Below, one piece after another: positions 19,038 through 36,924 of a DNA stretch of 64,000 nucleotides. A model generated the notes under the pieces. The model saw only the letters and a program-made list of their open reading frames with translations. It was not told where the DNA came from and did no database searches. The stretch's first letter is position 1. Every line of letters starts with the position of its first letter. A program made the translations under genes and the position numbers. The DNA is taken from NCBI RefSeq assembly GCF_026151205.1, contig NC_087083.1:14562280-14626279 (forward strand), in the 5' to 3' direction. The DNA comes from Bolinopsis microptera. Lineage: Eukaryota; Ctenophora; Tentaculata; Lobata; Bolinopsidae.

Positions 19038-19877
19038 CTAGAAGTAGAATCGTCGGATGACGACGAAAAGGATGATGTGGTTGACCAGGACGAGGATGAT
19101 CTCGACAGGCCAGACAAAACGTGTCGGTGACGTACTTGTACTTGCCTTATATCCATCACTCGGCTCACTAATGTCTCCATCGCCTAGCGACAGTGACTCC
19201 CTGTCCAAGGAAGTGGAGTCCCCTAGTGATTCAAGGTAATGGCTGATTCTGCCGACCGATGCGTGCCGGACACTCTTGCTGTCCAGCGAAATAGAGCTGG
19301 TGCTGTCACCTGGAGCAGGTGATTGAACGTGGTGACCTTCGTCGAGGTAGATCACCTCTTCTTCTGCATGTGCCGACCAACCAGACAATGTCTTTATCGA
19401 ACTTTCCGCAGGCTCGCCAATCTCGGTGAAAATGACAGGATCGGACACAACTCGGGGAGCACGGACCACCTGATCGTCTTCATCCGGATCCTTTACATCA
19501 GAGAAGGAACTGAGAGTGTCAGCATCCTTGCCCTGCAAAGGATCAGACTCAGCGAAGTCAGTTTTATCCGTGCTGCTAGCTGGAGAACGTCCAGATGAAA
19601 CTCCTGTGCCGGTCTCCGAAATGGCTGGAGGACTTGTGCTCTTTGTCGTGGTTGTTGATGACGATGATGATGGAGTGGGTTCTCGTATGACTGGAACCGA
19701 AGGAATCGCCTTATCACTGCTGGACGAACTTGAACTAGAAGTAGAAATCGTCGGATGACGACGAAAAGGATGATGTGGTTGACCAGGACGAGGATGATCT
19801 CGACAGGCCAGACAAACGTGTCGGTGACGTACTTGTACTTGCCTTATATCCATCACTCGGCTCACTAATGTCTCCAT
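19038..19877 (-). CDS. Fragment of the 232-residue repeat protein between two indels
   Basis: The stretch of about 19120-19745 is in the repeat frame: PSSSSSTTTT, SSGRSPASSTDK, DADTLSSFSDVKDPDEDD, EEEVIYLDEGHH and DRESLSLGDGDI. Both ends shift into shadow frames at the extra A near 19746 and the extra A near 19118. It is part of the same reading frame as the fragments on each side and not a separate gene. Confidence 0.65.
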   Translation of the reverse strand: METLVSRVMDIRQVQVRHRHVCLACRDHPRPGQPHHPFRRHPTISTSSSSSSSSDKAIPSVPVIREPTPSSSSSTTTTKSTSPPAISETGTGVSSGRSPASSTDKTDFAESDPLQGKDADTLSSFSDVKDPDEDDQVVRAPRVVSDPVIFTEIGEPAESSIKTLSGWSAHAEEEVIYLDEGHHVQSPAPGDSTSSISLDSKSVRHASVGRISHYLESLGDSTSLDRESLSLGDGDISEPSDGYKASTSTSPTRFVWPVEIILVLVNHIILFVVIRRFYF

Positions 19878-20090
19878 CGCCTAGCGACAGTGACTCCCTG
19901 TCCAAGGAAGTGGAGTCCCCTAGTGATTCAAGGTAATGGCTGATTCTGCCGACCGATGCGTGCCGGACACTCTTGCTGTCCAGCGAAATAGAGCTGGTGC
20001 TGTCACCTGGAGCAGGTGATTGAACGTGGTGACCTTCGTCGAGGTAGATCACCTCTTCTTCTGCATGTGCCGACCAACCAGACAATGTCT

Positions 20091-20573
20091 TTATCGAACT
20101 TTCCGCAGGCTCGCAATCTCGGTGAAAATGACAGGATCGGACACAACTCGGGGAGCACGGACCACCTGATCGTCTTCATCCGGATCCTTTACATCAGAGA
20201 AGGAACTGAGAGTGTCAGCATCCTTGCCCTGCAAAGGATCAGACTCAGCGAAGTCAGTTTTATCCGTGCTGCTAGCTGGAGAACGTCCAGATGAAACTCC
20301 TGTGCCGGTCTCCGAAATGGCTGGAGGACTTGTGCTCTTTGTCGTGGTTGTTGATGACGATGATGATGGAGTGGGTTCTCGTATGACTGGAACCGAAGGA
20401 ATCGCCTTATCACTGCTGGACGAACTTGAACTAGAAGTAGAATCGTCGGATGACGACGAAAAAGGATGATGTGGTTGACCAGGACGAGGATGATCTCGAC
20501 AGGCCAGACAAACGTGTCGGTGACGTACTTGTACTTGCCTTATATCCATCACTCGGCTCACTAATGTCTCCAT
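20091..20573 (-). CDS. Fragment of the 232-residue repeat protein between two indels
   Basis: About 20115-20460 is in the repeat frame and includes SSSSDDSTSSSSSSSSDKAI, SSGRSPASSTDKTDFAESD and DEDDQVVRAPRVVSDP. It is terminated artificially by the missing C near 20114 and entered through a frameshift at the extra A near 20461. Confidence 0.6.
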   Translation of the reverse strand: METLVSRVMDIRQVQVRHRHVCLACRDHPRPGQPHHPFSSSSDDSTSSSSSSSSDKAIPSVPVIREPTPSSSSSTTTTKSTSPPAISETGTGVSSGRSPASSTDKTDFAESDPLQGKDADTLSSFSDVKDPDEDDQVVRAPRVVSDPVIFTEIASLRKVR

Positions 20574-20590
20574 CGCCTAGCGACAGTGAC

Positions 20591-21660
20591 TCCCTGTCAA
20601 GGAAGTGGAGTCCCTAGTGATTCAAGGTAATGGCTGATTCTGCCGACCGATGCGTGCCGGACACTCTTGCTGTCCAGCGAAAAGAGCTGGTGCTGTCACA
20701 GGAGCAGGTGATTGAACGTGGTGACCCTTCGTCGAGGTAGATCACCTCTTCTTCTGCAATGTGCCGACCAACCAGACAATGTCTTTATCGAACTTTCCGC
20801 AGGCTCGCCAATCTCGGTGAAAATGACAGGATCGGACACAACTCGGGGAGCACGGACCACCTGATCGTCTTCATTCGGATCCTTTACATCAGAGAAGGAA
20901 CTGAGAGTGTCAGCATCCTTGCCCTGCAAAGGATCAGGACTCAGCGAAGTCAGTTTTATCCGTGCTGCTAGCTGGAGAACGTCCCCGATGAAACTCTGTG
21001 GGCCCGGGCTCCGAAATGGCTGGAGGCTTGTGTCTTTGTCGTGTTGTTGATGCGATGATGATGGAGTGGGTTCCGTATGACTGGAACCGAAGGGAAACGC
21101 CTTATCACTGCTGGACGAACTTGAACTAGAAGTAGAATCGTCGGATGACGACGAAAAAAAGGGTATGTGGTTGACCAGGACGAGGATGATCTCGACAGGC
21201 CAGACAAACGGTGTCGGTGACGTACTTGTATTGCCCTTTTTTTTCCATCACTCGGCTCACTAATGTCTCCATCGCCTAGCGACAGTGACTCTGTCCAAGG
21301 AAGTGGAGTCCCCTAGTGATTCAAGGTAAGGCTGAATCTGCCGACCGATGCGTGCCGGACACTCTTGTGTCCAGCGAATAGAGCTGGTGCTGTCACCTGG
21401 AGCAGGTTGATTGAAAGTGGGGACCTTCGTCGAGGTAGATCACCTCTTCTTCTGCATGTGCCGACCAACCAGACAATGTCTTTATCGAACTTTCCCGCAG
21501 GCTCGCCAATCTCGGTGAAAATGACAGGATCGGACACAACTCGGGGAGCACGGACCACCTGATCGTCTTCATCGGATCCTTTACATCAGAGAAGGAACTG
21601 AGAGTGTCAGGGATCCCTTTCCCCCAAAGGGGTCAGACTCCGAAGCGTTTTATCCGTGCT
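20591..21660. repeat. Array copies with rising indel density
   Basis: The unit is fully recognisable, but indels come every few tens of bases: missing C near 20598, CACAGGAGC for CACCTGGAGC near 20697, and ACGTCCCCGATG for ACGTCCAGATG near 20980. After about 21600 the text changes to stretched homopolymers. This is the mirror image of the improving gradient to the right of 32950. Confidence 0.9.
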
Positions 21661-22900
21661 CTAGCTGGAGAACGTCCCGATGAAACTTTTTGTCCCTGAA
21701 AGGTGGGGACTTGTGCCTTTGTCTTTTTTGATGGAAAGGAAAGGGGGGCTTATGAAAACCGAAGTGCCTTTTAATGCGGGCAAAATTGGAAAGAACGGCA
21801 TGCGCAAAAAGGGTTTTTTGAAGGACAGATGTCCACGGGCCGCAAAGTTCGGGAGCTTTTCCTTTAAATAACCGTCCAATGCCCCCGGGGGTCGAAAGTT
21901 ACTTCCCCTTTTCCGGGTGATCCCCCGGGTAAGGGGGGCGATCTGCCCAGATGCCCTTTTTTCCGGACATCTTGTGAGGAAAAAGGCGGGGCCGATGAGG
22001 GGAGAAAGGTGACCCCGCAGGAGAAACCCCTTTTTTCTCTGTCCGCCCAAAAAAAAGGTTTTATGCTTCCCCAGGCCGAATCCGTAAAAGAAGGTGGAAC
22101 CAAATGGGACAGGAATGATCTGCCATCCCGGACCCTTTTCCCCGAAAGGAATGGGTGTCCTTTGCCCTGAAAGGTGACTTTGCGAAGTTTATTTTTTATG
22201 GCGCAAACGGGGAAAGTAGGAAAATCCGCCGGGGTCCAAATGGTGAATTTGTTCCTTTTTTTGGGGAGACATAAAAATTTTAGGGTCCTTACGAAGAAGG
22301 GAATCGCTTCCTGCTGGAGAAAATTAACTAGAAGTTTCCGGTGAGAGAAAAAGATTTGCCGGCAATGGCTGAAAACCGCCGTCGGGGGTTTGTACATGTT
22401 TTTAACTGGCCAAAAAAATTTCCCTCGCCACGACATGACTCCCCTCCCCGGGAAAAAAAATTTTTTGACCAGAAGGGTGATTTTGCCCCCGAAACGTTTC
22501 CCGGGGGGTCTTGCTTCCAAAAAACATGCGTCAATGCAGTGAAGAAAGGGGACCCTTCCGAAGTGGGGTCCCCTTTTTCAGGCGACCCGACAAAGCTCGG
22601 AACTTCAGCTGCATCCGGGAAAAAGACGGTCGCCCCCGGAGCAGGGAATTGAACGTTCTTCTCGGAATTACTCGGGGTGGGAACCAGCATTCTTTGAATC
22701 AGCTCAGGCGAATTCCGGTTTAAAAAAATCCCGGGCCACTGGGGACCGTCCATGAAACCCTTTCCGGTCCCCAAACAGGAGGAAATTGTGTCACATTGCC
22801 GAGATGACGATAGAAGGAGTTTTCGTAGCTAGGGAAGAAGTAATGATCCTGTGCCTTCAAACGTGGAGGGCGGTTTTTGTGGTGTTACCAGATGAGGATT
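21661..22900. repeat. Very degraded, homopolymer-stretched array sequence
   Basis: Only short anchors of the unit survive, for example CTAGCTGGAGAACGTCCCGATGAAA near 21661 and GAATCGCTTCCTGCTGGA near 22301. The rest is inflated runs and gaps. Open frames of up to 218 codons (21864-22520, minus strand) show no recognisable protein and do not match the repeat protein, so I do not call them genes. Confidence 0.6.
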
Positions 22901-24080
22901 CTCGAAGCAGGAACGAGGTGCCTATTACTTTCCCAACCAACTAAAAATAATGTCTCCACGCAAAGGAAGTGGTCCCGGACAGGAATGATCCCAGGACAAG
23001 TAATGGCTGATTCGCCGACCGATGCGTGCGACACTCTGCCTGTCCATCGAAATAGACTGGTGCTTGTCACCATGGACAGGTGATTGAACTGGTGACCTTC
23101 GCGAGGTAGATCACCTCTCTGTGCTGGCATGTGCCGACCAGACCAGACAATGTCTTTACGAACTTCGCAGGCTCGCCAATCTCGGTGAAAATGACAGGAC
23201 GGACACAACTCGGGAGCACGGACACCAGATCGTCTTATCCGGATCCTTTACATCAAGAGAACTGAATGTCACATCCTTGCCTGCAAGGATCGAACCTCAG
23301 GCGAAGTCAGTTTTATCCGTGCTGCTAGCTGGAGAACGGTCCAGATGAAACTCCTGTGCGTCCTCCGAAATGGCTGGAACTTGTGCTCTTTTCGTGGTGT
23401 TGGAGACGATGAAATGGAGTGGGTTCTCTAGACTGGAACCGAAGGAATCGCCTTTCACTGCTGGCGAACTGAACTAGAAGTAGAATCGGCGGATGAGACG
23501 AAAAGGATGATGTGGTTACAGACGGAATCTGACAGAGAGAAATGTCGGGGACGAGTGATTGGTTAAGCACGGGACTAAGGCCATCACCTTGGACGTTACT
23601 TTTGCCTTTTTCCAAAATGGGTCCCTAATGTTTCAAGTTGGCTGACTCCGCCATGCGTGGGAACCCTTGTGTCAGAAATAGGCTGTTCGCCCCCTGGGCC
23701 GGGAAATTTTTAAAGTTGACCTTGGGGGTTCACCTTTGCAGTGGAACCGACTGTCTTATCAACTTCCGCAGCCGCCAACCGGGGAAATGCTTATCGGGAA
23801 ACCCCGGGGCACGGCCCCTCTCGTTATCGGATCCAAAATCAGAGAGAAGAAGGCCGCATCTGCCCCAGGATCTACTCAGGAAGAGTATGTGCTGCTAGCT
23901 GGGAAAGCAGATGACTTGTGCCGTTTTCCGGTTTGGGTGGAGGCTGTGCCTTTGTCGGGTTGGGAAAACAGGGTGAGGGGGGTTTTCGTGGTTGGAAGAC
24001 GTTATATGTGTGCTTGAATGGGTGAGAACCCGGGGGAAAGCCAAAAAATGAGATTGAAAGAAGGGGAATCGCGGCGAGAC
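22901..24080. repeat. Noisy array copies
   Basis: Readable unit sequence returns from about 22998 (GTAATGGCTGATTC) to about 23560, with frequent small indels. It deteriorates at 23560-24080, and is good again from the GTTGACCAGGACGAGGATGATC element near 24095. No independent feature is visible. Confidence 0.8.
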
Positions 24081-26791
24081 AAAGGGGATGTTTTGGTTGA
24101 CCAGGACGAGGATGATCTGACAGGCCAGACAAACGGGGTCGGTGACGTACTTGTACTTGCCTTATATCCCTCCCCTCGGCTCATAATGTCTCCATCGCCT
24201 AGCGGGCAGTGACTCCCTGTCAAGGAAGTGGAGTCCCTAGTGATTCAAGGTTTAAAGGCTGATTCTGCGACCGATGCGTGCCCGGGCACTCTTGCTGTCC
24301 AGCGAAATAGAGTGGTGCTGTCACCTGGAGCAGGTGATTGAACGTTTGGGGACCCTTCGTCGAGGTAGATCCTCTTCTTCTGCATGTGCCCACCAACCGA
24401 CAATGTCTTTATCGAACTTTCCGCAGGCTCGCCAATCTCGGTGAAAATGACAGGATCGGACACAATCGGGGAGCACGGACCACCCGATGTCTTCATCCCG
24501 GGTCTTTACATCAGAGAAGGAACTGAGAGTGTCAGCATCCCTTGCCCTGCAAAGGATCAGACTCAGCGAAGGTCAGTTTTATCCGTGCTGCTAGCTGGAG
24601 AACGTCCAGATGAAACTCCTGTGCGGTCCGAAAAAGGCTGGAGGACTTGTGCTCTTGTCGTGGTTGTTGATGACGATGATGATGGAGTGGGTTTCGTATG
24701 ATGAACCGAAGGAATCGCCTTATCACTGCTGGACGAACTTGAACTAGAAGTAGAATCGTCGGATGACGACGAAAAGGATGTTTTGGTTGACCAGGACGAG
24801 GATGATCCGACAGGCCAGACAAACGTGTCGGTGACGTACTTTTACATTGCCCTTTTATCCATCACTCGGCTCACTAAGTTCCATCGCCTAGCGACAGTGA
24901 CTCCCTGTCCAAGGAAGTGGAGTCCCTAGTGATTCAAGGTAATGGTGATTCTGCCGACCGATGCGTGCCGGACACTCTTGCTGTCCAGCGAATAGAGCTG
25001 GTGCTGTCACCCGGTGCAGGTATTGAATGGTGACCTTCGTCGAGGTTTGATCACCTCTTCTTCTGCATGTGCGACCAACCCGACAATGTCTTTAACGAAC
25101 TTTCCGCAGGCTCGCCAATCTCGGTGAAAATGACAGATCGGACACAAACCCGGGGGGCACGGCCACCCTTGATCGTCTTCATCCGGATCCTTTACATCAG
25201 AGAAGGAACTGAGAGTGTCAGCATCCTTGCCCTGCAAAGGGGTCAGACTCAGCGAAGTCGTTTTATCCGTGCTGCTAGCTGGAACGTCAGATGAAACTCC
25301 TGTGCCGGTCTCCGAAATGGCCGGGGGACTTGTGCTCTTTGTCGTGGTTTTTGATGACGATGATGATGGGGTGGGTTCTCGTATGACTGGAACCGAAGGA
25401 ATCGCCTTATCACTGCTGGACGAACTTGAACTTGAAGTAGAATGTCAGGATGACGACGAAAAGGATGATGTGGTTACCAGGACGAGGAAAGATTCGACAG
25501 GCCAGACAAACGTGTCGGTGACGTACTTGTACTTGCCCTTTTATCCATCACTCGGCTCACTAATGTCTCCATCGCCCAGCGACAGTGACTCCCTGTCCAA
25601 GGAAGGGGAGTCCCTAGTGATTCAAGGTAATGGCTGATTCTGCCGACCGATGCGTGCCGGAACTCTTGCTGTCCAGCGAAATAGAGTGGTGGCTGTCACT
25701 GGAGCAGGTGATTGAACGTGGTGACCTTCGTCGAGGTAGATCACCTCTTCTTCGCATGTGCCGACCAAACCCGACAATGTCTTTATCGAACTTTCCGCAG
25801 GGTCGCCAATCTCGGTGAAAATGACAGGATCGGACACAACTCGGGGAGCACGGACACCTGATCGTCTTCATCCGGATCCTTTACATCAGAGAAGGAACTG
25901 AGAGTGTCAGCATTCCTTGCCCTGCAAAGGATCAGACTCAGCGAAGTCGTTTTATCCGTGCTGCTAGCTGGAGAACGTCCAGATGAAATCCTGTGCCGGT
26001 CTCCGAAATGGCTGGAGGACTTGTGCTCTTTGTCGTGGTTGTTGATGACGATGATGATGGAGTGGGTTCTCGTATGACTGGAACCGAAGGAAAACGCCTT
26101 ATCACTGCTGGACGAACTTGAACTAGAAGTAGAATCGTCGGATGACGACGAAAAGGATGATGTGGTTGACCAGGACGAGGATGATCTCGACAGGCCAGAC
26201 AAACGGTCGGTGACGTACTTGTACTTGCCTTATATCCATCACTCCGGCTCACTAATGTCTCCATCGCCTAGCGACAGTGACTCCCTGTCCAAGGAAGTGG
26301 AGTCCCCTAGTGATTCAAGGTAATGGCTGATTCTGCCGACCGATGCGTGCCGGACACTCTTGCTGTCCAGCGAAATAGACTGGTGCTGTCACCTGGGGCA
26401 GGTGATTGAACGTGGGGGGACTTCGTCGAGGGATCACCTCTTCTTCTGCATGTGCCCACAACCAGACAAAGTCTTTATCGAACTTTCCGCAGGCTCGCCA
26501 ATCTCGGTGAAAAAAACAGGATCGGACACAACTCGGGGAGCACGGAACTGATCGTTTCACCGGTCCTTTACACAGAGGGAACTGAGGGTCACCCTTCCCC
26601 GCCAAGGATCAGACAGCGAAGTCGTTTTATGTGTGTAGCTGGAGAACGTCAAAGAAAATCTGTTTCCGGTCTCCGAAAGGCTGGGGGATTGTGTTTTTGT
26701 CGTGGTTGTTTATGACCCTGATGATGGGGTGGGTTTTGTTTGACTGGGAAAACCCAAGGATCGCTTATCCGCTGGACGAAATTGAAAAATA
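24081..26791. repeat. Moderately clean array copies (about 4)
   Basis: Landmarks recur near 24185, 24875, 25561 and 26255, at spacings of about 686-694 bp. There are indels every 50-150 bases. Quality falls sharply after about 26420 as the poly-G tract is approached. The minus-strand repeat frame is present but broken, as in the fragments at 25783-26202. Confidence 0.9.
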
Positions 26792-32949
<6,158 letters not shown>

Positions 32950-33277
32950 TGTGCCCGGTCTCCGAAATGGCTGGAGGACTTGTGCTCTTTGTCGTGGTTG
33001 TTGATGACGATGATGATGGAGTGGGTTCTCGTATGACTGGAACCGAAGGAACTCGCCTTATCACTGCTGGACGAACTTCGAACTAGAAGTAGAATCGTCG
33101 GATGACGACGAAAAGGATGATGTGGTTGACCAGGACGAGGATGATCTCGACAGGCCAGACAAACGCTGTCGGTGACGTACTTGTACTTGCCTTATATCCA
33201 ATCACTCGGCTCACTAATGTCTCCATCGCCTAGCGACAGTGACTCCCTGTCCAAGGAAGTAGGAGTCCCCTAGTGAT

Positions 33278-34350
33278 TCAAGGTAATGGCTGATTCTGCC
33301 GACCGATGCGTGCCGGACACTCTTGCTGTCCAGCGAAATAGAGCTGGTGACTGTCACCTGGAGCAGGTGATGAACGTGGTGACCTTCGTCGAGGTAGATC
33401 ACCCTCTTCTTCTGCATGTGCCGACCAACCAGACAATGTCTTTATCGAACTTTCCGCAGGCTCGCCAATCTCGGTGAAAATGACAGGATCGGACACAACT
33501 CGGGGAGCACGGACCACCTGATCGTCTTCATCCGGATCCTTTACATCAGAGAAGGAACTGAGAGTGTCAGCATCCTTGCCCTGCAAAGGATCAGACTCAG
33601 CGAAGTCAGTTTTATCCGTGCTGCTAGCTGGAGAACGTCCAGATGAAACTCCTGTGCCGGTCTCCGAAATGGCTGGAGGACTTGTGCTCTTTGTCGTGGT
33701 TGTTGATGACGATGATGATGGGAGTGGGTTCTCGTATGACTGGAACCGAAGGAATCGCCTTATCACTGCTGGACGAACTTGAACTAGAAGTAGAATCGTC
33801 GGATGACGACGAAAAGGATGATGTGGTTGACCAGGACGAGGATGATCTCGACAGGCCAGACAAACGTGTCGGTGACGTACTTGTACTTGCCTTATATCCA
33901 TCACTCGGCTCACTAATGTCTCCATCGCCTAGCGACAGTGACTCCCTGTCCAAGGAAGTGGAGTCCCCTAGTGATTCAAGGTAATGGCTGATTCTGCCGA
34001 CCGATGCGTGCCGGACCACTCTTGCTGTCCAGCGAAATAGAGCTGGTGCTGTCACCTGGAGCAGGTGATTGAACGTGGTGACCTTCGTCGAGGTAGATCA
34101 CCTCTTCTTCTGCATGTGCCGACCAACCAGACAATGTCTTTATCGAACTTTCCGCAGGCTCGCCAATCTCGGTGAAATGACAGGATCGGACACAACTCGG
34201 GGAGCACGGACCACCTGATCGTCTTCATCCGGATCCTTTACATCAGAGAAGGAACTGAGAGTGTCAGCATCCTTGCCCTGCAAAGGATCAGACTCAGCGA
34301 AGTCAGTTTTATCCGTGCTGCTAGCTGGAGAACGTCCAGATGAAACTCCC
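33278..34350 (-). CDS. Repeat-protein fragments at the noisy left edge of the clean block
   Basis: Three overlapping open stretches (33278-33925, 33624-34055, 34140-34622) are pieces of one 232-residue repeat frame. The frame is cut by an extra G near 33720, an extra C near 34016, a missing A near 34177 and an extra C near 34350. Each piece shows repeat-frame text such as SSGRSPASSTDKTDFAESD or SVGRISHYLESLGDSTS, flanked by shadow-frame sequence. These are not separate genes. Confidence 0.6.
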
Positions 34351-36144
34351 TGTGCCGGTCTCCGAAATGGCTGGAGGACTTGTGCTCTTTGTCGTGGTTG
34401 TTGATGACGATGATGATGGAGTGGGTTCTCGTATGACTGGAACCGAAGGAATCGCCTTATCACTGCTGGACGAACTTGAACTAGAAGTAGAATCGTCGGA
34501 TGACGACGAAAAGGATGATGTGGTTGACCAGGACGAGGATGATCTCGACAGGCCAGACAAACGTGTCGGTGACGTACTTGTACTTGCCTTATATCCATCA
34601 CTCGGCTCACTAATGTCTCCATCGCCTAGCGACAGTGACTCCCTGTCCAAGGAAGTGGAGTCCCCTAGTGATTCAAGGTAATGGCTGATTCTGCCGACCG
34701 ATGCGTGCCGGACACTCTTGCTGTCCAGCGAAATAGAGCTGGTGCTGTCACCTGGAGCAGGTGATTGAACGTGGTGACCTTCGTCGAGGTAGATCACCTC
34801 TTCTTCTGCATGTGCCGACCAACCAGACAATGTCTTTATCGAACTTTCCGCAGGCTCGCCAATCTCGGTGAAAATGACAGGATCGGACACAACTCGGGGA
34901 GCACGGACCACCTGATCGTCTTCATCCGGATCCTTTACATCAGAGAAGGAACTGAGAGTGTCAGCATCCTTGCCCTGCAAAGGATCAGACTCAGCGAAGT
35001 CAGTTTTATCCGTGCTGCTAGCTGGAGAACGTCCAGATGAAACTCCTGTGCCGGTCTCCGAAATGGCTGGAGGACTTGTGCTCTTTGTCGTGGTTGTTGA
35101 TGACGATGATGATGGAGTGGGTTCTCGTATGACTGGAACCGAAGGAATCGCCTTATCACTGCTGGACGAACTTGAACTAGAAGTAGAATCGTCGGATGAC
35201 GACGAAAAGGATGATGTGGTTGACCAGGACGAGGATGATCTCGACAGGCCAGACAAACGTGTCGGTGACGTACTTGTACTTGCCTTATATCCATCACTCG
35301 GCTCACTAATGTCTCCATCGCCTAGCGACAGTGACTCCCTGTCCAAGGAAGTGGAGTCCCCTAGTGATTCAAGGTAATGGCTGATTCTGCCGACCGATGC
35401 GTGCCGGACACTCTTGCTGTCCAGCGAAATAGAGCTGGTGCTGTCACCTGGAGCAGGTGATTGAACGTGGTGACCTTCGTCGAGGTAGATCACCTCTTCT
35501 TCTGCATGTGCCGACCAACCAGACAATGTCTTTATCGAACTTTCCGCAGGCTCGCCAATCTCGGTGAAAATGACAGGATCGGACACAACTCGGGGAGCAC
35601 GGACCACCTGATCGTCTTCATCCGGATCCTTTACATCAGAGAAGGAACTGAGAGTGTCAGCATCCTTGCCCTGCAAAGGATCAGACTCAGCGAAGTCAGT
35701 TTTATCCGTGCTGCTAGCTGGAGAACGTCCAGATGAAACTCCTGTGCCGGTCTCCGAAATGGCTGGAGGACTTGTGCTCTTTGTCGTGGTTGTTGATGAC
35801 GATGATGATGGAGTGGGTTCTCGTATGACTGGAACCGAAGGAATCGCCTTATCACTGCTGGACGAACTTGAACTAGAAGTAGAATCGTCGGATGACGACG
35901 AAAAGGATGATGTGGTTGACCAGGACGAGGATGATCTCGACAGGCCAGACAAACGTGTCGGTGACGTACTTGTACTTGCCTTATATCCATCACTCGGCTC
36001 ACTAATGTCTCCATCGCCTAGCGACAGTGACTCCCTGTCCAAGGAAGTGGAGTCCCCTAGTGATTCAAGGTAATGGCTGATTCTGCCGACCGATTGCGTG
36101 CCGGACACTCTTGCTGTCCAGCGAAATAGAGCTGGTGCTGTCAC
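34321..36144 (-). CDS. Giant Ser/Asp-rich repeat protein, fragment with about 2.5 repeats
   Basis: About 34351-36093 is in the repeat frame and carries two and a half 232-residue units identical to those at 40028-63049. The start-side end is an extra T near 36094 (CGATTGCGTG for CGATGCGTG), and the stop-side end is the extra C near 34350. Both are single-base events in otherwise perfect sequence, so the fragment most likely continues into its neighbours in the real gene. Confidence 0.75.
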   Translation of the reverse strand: MTAPALFRWTARVSGTQSVGRISHYLESLGDSTSLDRESLSLGDGDISEPSDGYKASTSTSPTRLSGLSRSSSSWSTTSSFSSSSDDSTSSSSSSSSDKAIPSVPVIREPTPSSSSSTTTTKSTSPPAISETGTGVSSGRSPASSTDKTDFAESDPLQGKDADTLSSFSDVKDPDEDDQVVRAPRVVSDPVIFTEIGEPAESSIKTLSGWSAHAEEEVIYLDEGHHVQSPAPGDSTSSISLDSKSVRHASVGRISHYLESLGDSTSLDRESLSLGDGDISEPSDGYKASTSTSPTRLSGLSRSSSSWSTTSSFSSSSDDSTSSSSSSSSDKAIPSVPVIREPTPSSSSSTTTTKSTSPPAISETGTGVSSGRSPASSTDKTDFAESDPLQGKDADTLSSFSDVKDPDEDDQVVRAPRVVSDPVIFTEIGEPAESSIKTLSGWSAHAEEEVIYLDEGHHVQSPAPGDSTSSISLDSKSVRHASVGRISHYLESLGDSTSLDRESLSLGDGDISEPSDGYKASTSTSPTRLSGLSRSSSSWSTTSSFSSSSDDSTSSSSSSSSDKAIPSVPVIREPTPSSSSSTTTTKSTSPPAISETGTGSFIWTFSS

Positions 36145-36919
36145 CTGGAGCAGGTGATTGAACGTGGTGACCTTCGTCGAGGTAGATCACCTCTTCTTCT
36201 GCATGTGCCGACCAACCAGACAATGTCTTTATCGAACTTTCCGCAGGCTCGCCAATCTCGGTGAAAATGACAGGATCGGACACAACTCGGGGAGCACGGA
36301 CCACCTGATCGTCTTCATCCGGATCCTTTACATCAGAGAAGGAACTGAGAGTGTCAGCATCCTTGCCCTGCAAAGGATCAGACTCAGCGAAGTCAGTTTT
36401 ATCCGTGCTGCTAGCTGGAGAACGTCCAGATGAAACTCCTGTGCCGGTCTCCGAAATGGCTGGAGGACTTGTGCTCTTTGTCGTGGTTGTTGATGACGAT
36501 GATGATGGAGTGGGTTCTCGTATGACTGGAACCGAAGGAATCGCCTTATCACTGCTGGACGAACTTGAACTAGAAGTAGAATCGTCGGATGACGACGAAA
36601 AGGATGATGTGGTTGACCAGGACGAGGATGATCTCGACAGGCCAGACAAACGTGTCGGTGACGTACTTGTACTTGCCTTATATCCATCACTCGGCTCACT
36701 AATGTCTCCATCGCCTAGCGACAGTGACTCCCTGTCCAAGGAAGTGGAGTCCCCTAGTGATTCAAGGTAATGGCTGATTCTGCCGACCGATGCGTGCCGG
36801 ACACTCTTGCTGTCCAGCGAAATAGAGCTGGTGCTGTCACCTGGAGCAGGTGATTGAACGTGGTGACCTTCGTCGAGGTAGATCACCTCTTCTTCTGCAT
36901 GTGCCGACCAACCAGACAA
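36065..36919 (-). CDS. Giant Ser/Asp-rich repeat protein, fragment with about 1.2 repeats
   Basis: The repeat frame runs between the missing A near 36960 and the extra T near 36094. It reads WSAHAEEEVIYLDEGHH, the Ser-rich core, and returns to the same motif. Its first Met does not belong to the unit and is not a genuine start. Confidence 0.7.
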   Translation of the reverse strand: MSGWSAHAEEEVIYLDEGHHVQSPAPGDSTSSISLDSKSVRHASVGRISHYLESLGDSTSLDRESLSLGDGDISEPSDGYKASTSTSPTRLSGLSRSSSSWSTTSSFSSSSDDSTSSSSSSSSDKAIPSVPVIREPTPSSSSSTTTTKSTSPPAISETGTGVSSGRSPASSTDKTDFAESDPLQGKDADTLSSFSDVKDPDEDDQVVRAPRVVSDPVIFTEIGEPAESSIKTLSGWSAHAEEEVIYLDEGHHVQSPAPGDSTSSISLDSKSVRHAIGRQNQPLP

Positions 36920-36924
36920 TGTCT